Source: an uncultured Phycisphaerales bacterium (GTDB lineage: Bacteria > Planctomycetota > Phycisphaerae > Tepidisphaerales > Tepidisphaeraceae). From it: a stretch of 64,000 nt of DNA. Location of the stretch: assembly GCA_903871935.1 (NCBI GenBank), contig CAIQIQ010000126.1, positions 1 to 64,000 of the forward strand, written 5' to 3'. Made by a program: the position numbers and the translations under genes. A model generated the notes under the pieces. The model saw only the letters and a list, made by a program, of their open reading frames with translations, was not told where the DNA came from and made no database searches. Below, one piece after another: positions 60,401 through 64,000 of the stretch. The first letter of the stretch is position 1. Every line of letters starts with the position of its first letter.

Positions 60401-61142
60401 CCTTCTTGCCTGTGCTGATGCAGGTCAGCACATCGTGGGAGTGATGGTCCTCCTTGTTCATGAAATGGACGTCGTTTGTGCCGACGATGCCGCATCCCAG
60501 CGACCTGGCGACCTGCACCAGTTCAGGATTCACCTCATCCTGTTCCTTGATCCCCTGCTGCTGCACCTCAATGAAGAACCGTTCCGGCCCGAAGATCTCC
60601 AGGTACTGTTCGGCAATCTTTCTTGCCTGCTTCGCATCGCGCCGAATCAGGGCGCTGGCCACCTCCCCGCCCAGGCAGGCGCTGGTGGCGATCAGTCCCT
60701 TGTTGAACTCCCGGAGCACCTCCTTGTCGATGCGCGGTTTGTAGTAGAACCCCTCGCGGTAGGCGATCGATGCGAGTTTTATCAGGTTGCGATAGCCATC
60801 CAGATCCTGGGCCAGAAGTACCACATGGAATGCCGCCTCGCCGGCATTGCCGCCGGGTGTGGAGCGCTCGCGACGGTCACCCGGCGCCATGTACGCCTCG
60901 ATCCCGATGATCGGCTTGATTCCCTCGGCTTTGGCGGCATTGAAAAACTCCACCGCACCAAACATCGCCCCATGGTCCGTCACCGCAAGCGCGCCCATCC
61001 CTAGTTGCTTTGCCCGCTTTACCAGGCTGCCGATCTTGCACGCCCCGTCCAGCATGGAGTAGTGGCTATGCACATGCAGGTGCACGAAGCTCGGGCCATT
61101 GGGGTTGATGATCGGTATCGCGGCGGATGGTGCGTCAGCCAT
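57411..61142 (-). CDS. dnaE: DNA polymerase III alpha subunit
   Basis: 1243 aa, DnaE1-type replicative polymerase. The N-terminal PHP domain starts FVHLHVHSHYSMLDG (~20) with VTDHGAMFG (~55). Polymerase palm motifs: RGSGVGTMVGYLLGL (~390), PDIDIDICQDGRQ with the catalytic Asp pair (~430), NTGVHAAGVIIC (~540) and LGLRTLSVI (~585). KSHSTRYAIVAFQTAYLK lies near 780. C-terminal HhH (VRGVGEKAVEAIIAER), OB fold (VTVGAMITRVKK, ~1010) and a tail follow. Start ATG 61142 is preceded by GAAAGA. The gene is separated from sodB by 142 bp with a hairpin and from cysK by 106 bp; it is probably its own transcript. Confidence 0.96.
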   Translation of the reverse strand: MADAPSAAIPIINPNGPSFVHLHVHSHYSMLDGACKIGSLVKRAKQLGMGALAVTDHGAMFGAVEFFNAAKAEGIKPIIGIEAYMAPGDRRERSTPGGNAGEAAFHVVLLAQDLDGYRNLIKLASIAYREGFYYKPRIDKEVLREFNKGLIATSACLGGEVASALIRRDAKQARKIAEQYLEIFGPERFFIEVQQQGIKEQDEVNPELVQVARSLGCGIVGTNDVHFMNKEDHHSHDVLTCISTGKKVAEENRMKYPTELYLKSPQEMAQALRAFPEAMDNTLRIAQMCNLELDFSKRYSPVYKVPPEKFDAACKLPSAPTPVAKMKDDERYLCQLCEQGLDWRYSTRDVSTEIRERLDKELKVIIAKQFCSYFLIVWDFCNYARDNGIPVGARGSGVGTMVGYLLGLCNVDPLKYGLLFERFMDPSRSEMPDIDIDICQDGRQKVIEYVRQKYGHVAQIVTFGTLAAKNAVKDVARVLDVPLAEADRLTKLIPGTPGMTLKKALEQVPDLAKEYKNNPQVKQIIDIAQNLEGLCRNTGVHAAGVIICDQALDLLVPLCRDKDGNILTQYEGPIAEKVGLLKMDFLGLRTLSVITRAVDLVKEIKGVAIDIEKIDLTDQAVFDLFRRGMSKGIFQFESGGMQDLLMKMKPDRIEDLIAANALYRPGPMELIPDYCARKHGKQEVPKVHPIMDRILEETYSIMVYQEQVMQIFNQLGGIELATAYKLIKAISKKQHDFIAKQKPSFINGAVSNGLTSEKAEEIFAFIEKFGSYGFNKSHSTRYAIVAFQTAYLKTYHPAEFMAAVLTYEMGDTDKVVEYIDECRRLPLPGGGVGIRVLPPEINESAKAFTPLYVEEGKKSKRHAAKKIPVIRFGLMAVRGVGEKAVEAIIAERTRHGPYKNIFDFCERVDLRTVTKSTIEALIKCGAMNPLGRRSQLLAVVEKAIDMAQSLAADKASGQMNMFAGQESATTAAPPPPLPDVEELSSQELLKFEKELLGFYISSHPLTDNADTLDRYSSATTRDIKLLPAGAEVTVGAMITRVKKAATKNGRSAGKMMAMLTVEDIDGQVDAVVWAEDLEKISAMYPDLIVTDSIVFLKGKVDRRRETPSVVVADMFPIAEAMQRLTNGVALHVEAGRQGADTVAQLKPILMKHRGNATVYIQVTMPDARTVTLKLPRDFSVKAEESTVKELEGVLGLGSVKLAGPGTTRMKQRQQQAQLFDTSAEEPSAAAPSAERQLEMDEDN

Positions 61143-61220
61143 GACGTCTTTCTATCGCCTCAGGTTCCCACGGGCAACCTGCAACCCAGGTGCCAACAAG
61201 TTCAGTGCGCAAAGTCAGCG

Positions 61221-61261
61221 ACGACGGCGCCGCGATCGCAAAAGGATCGCGGCGCCGTCGT
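61221..61261 (-). terminator. 17-bp hairpin between sodB and dnaE
   Basis: A perfect stem ACGACGGCGCCGCGATC/GATCGCGGCGCCGTCGT with a 7-nt loop. It lies 24 nt past the sodB stop and 79 nt before the dnaE start. No U-tract follows, so it is a strong but atypical terminator or an mRNA-stabilising hairpin. Confidence 0.55.
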
Positions 61262-61284
61262 GATCACGGTTACACCCTCGGGCT

Positions 61285-61860
61285 CTACCCGAGGTTCTTC
61301 GCCACGAAGTCCCAGTTCACCAGTTTCCAGAAGTTCTCAACGAATTTCGCCCGGGCGTTGCGATAGTCGATGTAATAGGCATGTTCCCAGACATCGCAGG
61401 TGAGCAACGGCGTGTCGCCCAGGGTCATGGGGTTGCCGGCGTTGCTCGTCTGTGCCACGGCCAATGAGCCGTCGGCCTTCTTCACCAACCAGGCCCATCC
61501 AGAGCCAAACTGCGTGATCGCCATCTGACCGAACAGTTCCTTGAACTTATCGAACGACCCAAAGCTCTTGTTGATGGCCTCGGCCACTTTTCCCGATGGC
61601 GCGCCGCCGCCCTGCGGCTTCAGGCAATTCCAGAAGAACGTGTGATTCCACACCTGGGCGGCATTGTTAAACATCCCGCCGGAACTCTTGCGGATTATCT
61701 GTTCCAGCTCCATCGAGGCAAACTCAGTGTTCGCCGTGAGCTTGTTCAGGTTATCCACGTAGGTCTGATGGTGCTTGCCATAGTGAAACTCGATGGTCTC
61801 GGCCGAGATCACCGGGGCCAGGGCATCCTTGGCATAGGGCAGTGCAGGCAACGTAAACAT
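61285..61860 (-). CDS. sodB: Superoxide dismutase, iron type
   Basis: 191 aa, converts superoxide to O2 and H2O2. Metal ligands: His26 ([12 protein letters not shown]), His73 ([10 protein letters not shown]), Asp156 and His160 ([12 protein letters not shown]). The Ala-Ala-Gln run before Val-Trp-Asn-His and the AQTSNAGNP segment are the Fe-type variant. No signal peptide, so cytosolic. GAAGGAG lies 7 nt before ATG 61860 and a good promoter lies upstream. Full length and intact. Confidence 0.96.
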   Translation of the reverse strand: MFTLPALPYAKDALAPVISAETIEFHYGKHHQTYVDNLNKLTANTEFASMELEQIIRKSSGGMFNNAAQVWNHTFFWNCLKPQGGGAPSGKVAEAINKSFGSFDKFKELFGQMAITQFGSGWAWLVKKADGSLAVAQTSNAGNPMTLGDTPLLTCDVWEHAYYIDYRNARAKFVENFWKLVNWDFVAKNLG

Positions 61861-61904
61861 GCGTATCTCCTTCTCTAAGAGGTCAATCGGATATTCGTAT
61901 GCCG

Positions 61905-61934
61905 ATAATAGGCACGCCTTTTCAGATCGGGCAA
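61905..61934 (-). promoter_or_regulatory. Predicted sodB promoter
   Basis: Minus strand TTGCCC (61929-61934), 18-bp spacer, TATTAT (61905-61910), 44 nt before the sodB ATG. The start of this region abuts the stop of the aldolase-like gene (61954). Confidence 0.5.
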
Positions 61935-61953
61935 GTTGCCTTTGCCCTGCTAA

Positions 61954-62925
61954 TCAGCCCTCGCTCACGCATTTGTCATAGAACTCGACGTACTTGTCCT
62001 TATCCGGCCCCGACCTGGCGGCGATCGCCATGCGCGGGTGCTGGTTAAGCTGCCCGGACAGGTTGTAAGGAACCGAAGGACCCCAGTCCATTTGGCCGCG
62101 CAGCGCCACGAAGTGGTCCTGCAGCAGTTTGAGCACCGGGCGGATCTTGAATTTCGGATTCCGCAGGAACCCCAGCAGCAACTCCATCGGGCAGTTGCCC
62201 GCGCCCCGGCCCAGCCCGGCCATCGTCGCGTCCAGGCGATTGGCTCCATGGATAATCGCCTCAATCGTATTGGCAAACCCAAGCTGGAGATTATTGTGGG
62301 CGTGGATGCCAATCTGCTTCTTGCACTGCACGGCGGCCATGTACTTCTTGACCAGCAGTTCGATCTGCTCGGCATACAAGGCGCCGTTGCTGTCCACCAC
62401 GCACAGCACATCGGCATCCGATGCCGCCATCACCTCCAGCGCCTGATCCAGATCAGGTTCGGGGATGGTGCTGACAGCCATGAGATTGCAGGAGACCTCA
62501 TAACCTTTGTCCTTGGCATCCTTGATCATGTCGGCCGCTTCAGGAATCTGGTGCACGTAGCACGCCACCCGGACCACGTCGATGACGCTGTCTTTCTTAG
62601 GCAGAATGTCATTGCGCCAATCGCACTTGCCGGCGTCGGCCATCACCGAGAGCTTCATGGGCGAGTCGTTCTCGCCGACAATCCGACGGATGGCATCCTC
62701 TTCGCAGAAGCGCCAGTCACCGCTCTTGCCCGTGGCAAACAGCTTCCGCGATGCACAGTAGCCGATCTCCATGTAATCAATGCCGGCCGCGATGCACGTC
62801 TGGTAGACCGCTTTGACAAAGCCATCTTCGAAACAGTGGTCATTAATAAGCCCGCCGTCACGGACGGTGCAGTCCATGACCTTGATCTCAGGACGATAGG
62901 TAATCCAAGGCGCTTTCATGTTCAT
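61954..62925 (-). CDS. DRE-TIM metallolyase, 4-hydroxy-2-oxovalerate-aldolase-like
   Basis: 323 aa. HMGL-like TIM barrel: KVMDCTVRDGGLINDHCF (~15, the TxRDGG metal/substrate motif), DYMEIGYCASRK, DVVRVACYVHQI, LCVVDSNGALYAEQIELL (~170) and IGIHAHNNLQLGFANTIEAI (~200, metal-binding HxHN), then MAGLGRGAGNCPMELLLGFL. The short form without the C-terminal DmpG communication domain suggests a stand-alone aldolase or synthase of unknown substrate. ATG 62925 is preferred among three close ATGs because GGAGAG lies about 6 nt upstream. Divergent from the partial oxidoreductase gene at 63161. Confidence 0.85.
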   Translation of the reverse strand: MNMKAPWITYRPEIKVMDCTVRDGGLINDHCFEDGFVKAVYQTCIAAGIDYMEIGYCASRKLFATGKSGDWRFCEEDAIRRIVGENDSPMKLSVMADAGKCDWRNDILPKKDSVIDVVRVACYVHQIPEAADMIKDAKDKGYEVSCNLMAVSTIPEPDLDQALEVMAASDADVLCVVDSNGALYAEQIELLVKKYMAAVQCKKQIGIHAHNNLQLGFANTIEAIIHGANRLDATMAGLGRGAGNCPMELLLGFLRNPKFKIRPVLKLLQDHFVALRGQMDWGPSVPYNLSGQLNQHPRMAIAARSGPDKDKYVEFYDKCVSEG

Positions 62926-63160
62926 GTGCATCTCTCCAGCGGACTTCCGTCAACCACGCTCTGCATACAACAACAGAAGTGGGGTGGCATTGTGCTTTGG
63001 CGCGCCATCAACGTCAAACACATTGCCCAGAGTTACCGCAAGCAGTCGATACACAGCACATAGCATCCGCTAACTAAGCGATCCATGCCCCCATCGAGAG
63101 CTCGGTCACGCCAGAGCTCGCATACTGTTGGCCGCACGAATACGGGCTATGATGGCCGCC

Positions 63161-64000
63161 ATGCCCATGATTCCTTTCGCCATCGTCGGTACCGGTTGGA
63201 GAGCGGAGTTCTATCTGCGCATCGCCCGCGCGCTCCCAGAGCAGTTCCGCGTTGTCGGCCTGGTCAGCCGCGGCAACAAAGCAATCGAGGCGAAGTTCGG
63301 CGTCAAGACCTACCCCACCATCGACGCCCTTCTTCATGCCACGAAGCCCCGCTTCGTCGTCACCTCCGTGCCATGGGATGTCAATCCCATTGCGATTCGT
63401 GAACTGGTCTCCAAAGGCATGCCTGTGCTCAGTGAAACGCCACCAGCCCCGAATCTCAAAGCCATGATCGATCTGTGCAAGTTCGTGCGCAGCCGCAAAG
63501 GCAAGGTGCAGGTGGCCGAACAGGTCCATCTCCGGCCGCATCACCAGGCCCAGATCAAGCTTACCTCCAGTGGCCGACTTGGTACTGTCCACGAAGCCGT
63601 CGTCTCCGTCGCACACGGCTATCACGGTATCAGCCTCATGCGCAAGCTGCTGGGCCTGCGTTTTGAAAATGCCACCATCACCGGATCGCAGTTCACCGCG
63701 CCCATGATCCAGGGCCCCGGCCGCGCCGGCCCGCCCATGCAGAAAAAGATCATCCAGCCCACCCGCGACTTCTACTTCTTCAATTACGGCGACAAACTCG
63801 GCGTCATCGATTTCACCGGCTCTCAGTACTTCGCATGGATTCGCTCCGAGCACGTGCAGGTGCGCGGCACGCACGGCGAACTGGACAACGACCAGATCCG
63901 CTGCCTCAAGGACTTCCGCACACCGCAGCAATTCTCCCTGACGCGCGTCATGGAAGGCGAAACCGGCAACCTCAATCCGCTCTGCCTCATCGGTTACCAG
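63161..64000 (+). CDS. Gfo/Idh/MocA-type oxidoreductase (3' part outside window)
   Basis: The first 280 codons are visible. N-terminal Rossmann motif FAIVGTGWRAEFYLRIA (residues 5-21), VVGLVSRGNKAIEAKFGV and a region where the usual EKP is replaced by SETPPAP (~90), so the catalytic Lys is missing. Beyond residue 100 the sequence (AEQVHLRPHHQAQIKL, SVAHGYHGISLMRKLLG) departs from ordinary dehydrogenases, which suggests a non-catalytic or specialised branch. ATG 63161 lies 7 nt after a TATGAT box with no ribosome binding site; an ATG pair at 63149 overlaps that box. Continues beyond the right edge. Confidence 0.8.
   Translation, partial: MPMIPFAIVGTGWRAEFYLRIARALPEQFRVVGLVSRGNKAIEAKFGVKTYPTIDALLHATKPRFVVTSVPWDVNPIAIRELVSKGMPVLSETPPAPNLKAMIDLCKFVRSRKGKVQVAEQVHLRPHHQAQIKLTSSGRLGTVHEAVVSVAHGYHGISLMRKLLGLRFENATITGSQFTAPMIQGPGRAGPPMQKKIIQPTRDFYFFNYGDKLGVIDFTGSQYFAWIRSEHVQVRGTHGELDNDQIRCLKDFRTPQQFSLTRVMEGETGNLNPLCLIGYQ

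Overview
The window looks like a chromosomal segment of a Planctomycetota bacterium, most likely a member of or close to the class Phycisphaerae. The evidence is a LEPR-XLL-type N-terminus on a fibronectin-repeat surface protein at the left edge, a DUF4159 protein with a prenyltransferase-like toroid, a membrane-anchored ECF sigma factor with a very long C-terminal domain, SUMF1-type secreted proteins, many Gfo/Idh/MocA and uroporphyrinogen-decarboxylase-like proteins, and high GC with many GTG/TTG starts. The phylum is well supported; the class is inference.

Layout. 1-2.5 kb: the 5' part of an FN3-repeat surface protein, a truncated NusG/UpxY-like gene and an orphan ORF, a sparse and apparently decayed stretch. 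2.9-10.5 kb (minus): a tightly overlapping five-gene operon (MBOAT O-acyltransferase, SGNH/AlgX-like partner, PD40 propeller protein, a secreted paralogue of its C-terminal part, a SUMF1-domain protein), probably for acylation of an envelope or extracellular polymer. 10.6-12.1 kb (minus): a 3-hydroxyisobutyrate-dehydrogenase-like reductase and a lipoprotein. 12.2-22.3 kb (plus): the most unusual locus, a seven-gene coupled operon. It encodes an SDR/thioester-reductase fused to an SCP2 lipid-binding domain, a short PaaK-like adenylating protein, an alpha/beta hydrolase, a double U32 protein, a class III aminotransferase, a pentaheme lipoprotein cytochrome, and a cytochrome b fused to a 19-heme cytochrome c.

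22.4-32.8 kb: a DUF4832-like glycosidase, a transglutaminase-like secreted protein, adenylate kinase, tRNA-Gly(UCC), the prenyltransferase-fold/DUF4159 protein, an SppA-type peptidase and a GH36-like glycosidase. 32.8-38.2 kb: a relic of dihydrofolate reductase, an AAA/DUF4143 ATPase, the large ECF sigma factor, and a 1 kb non-coding stretch with a long pyrimidine-rich tract. 38.2-48.9 kb: a CBS-domain protein, an anchored hypothetical protein, a URO-D-like protein, a Gfo/Idh/MocA oxidoreductase, GH116, rhomboid, NHL-repeat lipoprotein and DUF5107/TPR protein.

49.5-52.9 kb (plus): folE, two tandem BLUF blue-light sensors and an SDR/DUF2867 protein, a candidate light-responsive cluster. 53.1-54.1 kb: a second URO-D-like protein. 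54.1-57.3 kb (minus): a sulfur-assimilation operon cysK-cysC-PHP phosphatase-cysH behind a clear sigma70-type promoter with an overlapping inverted repeat. 57.4-62.9 kb (minus): dnaE, Fe-type superoxide dismutase and a DRE-TIM aldolase-like protein. The right edge holds the 5' part of a second Gfo/Idh/MocA-type gene.

A recurring feature is a -10-like hexamer 7-11 nt before an ATG that lacks a Shine-Dalgarno sequence, which suggests several leaderless or near-leaderless transcripts. No insertion sequence, transposase, CRISPR array, integrase or replication origin was recognised.
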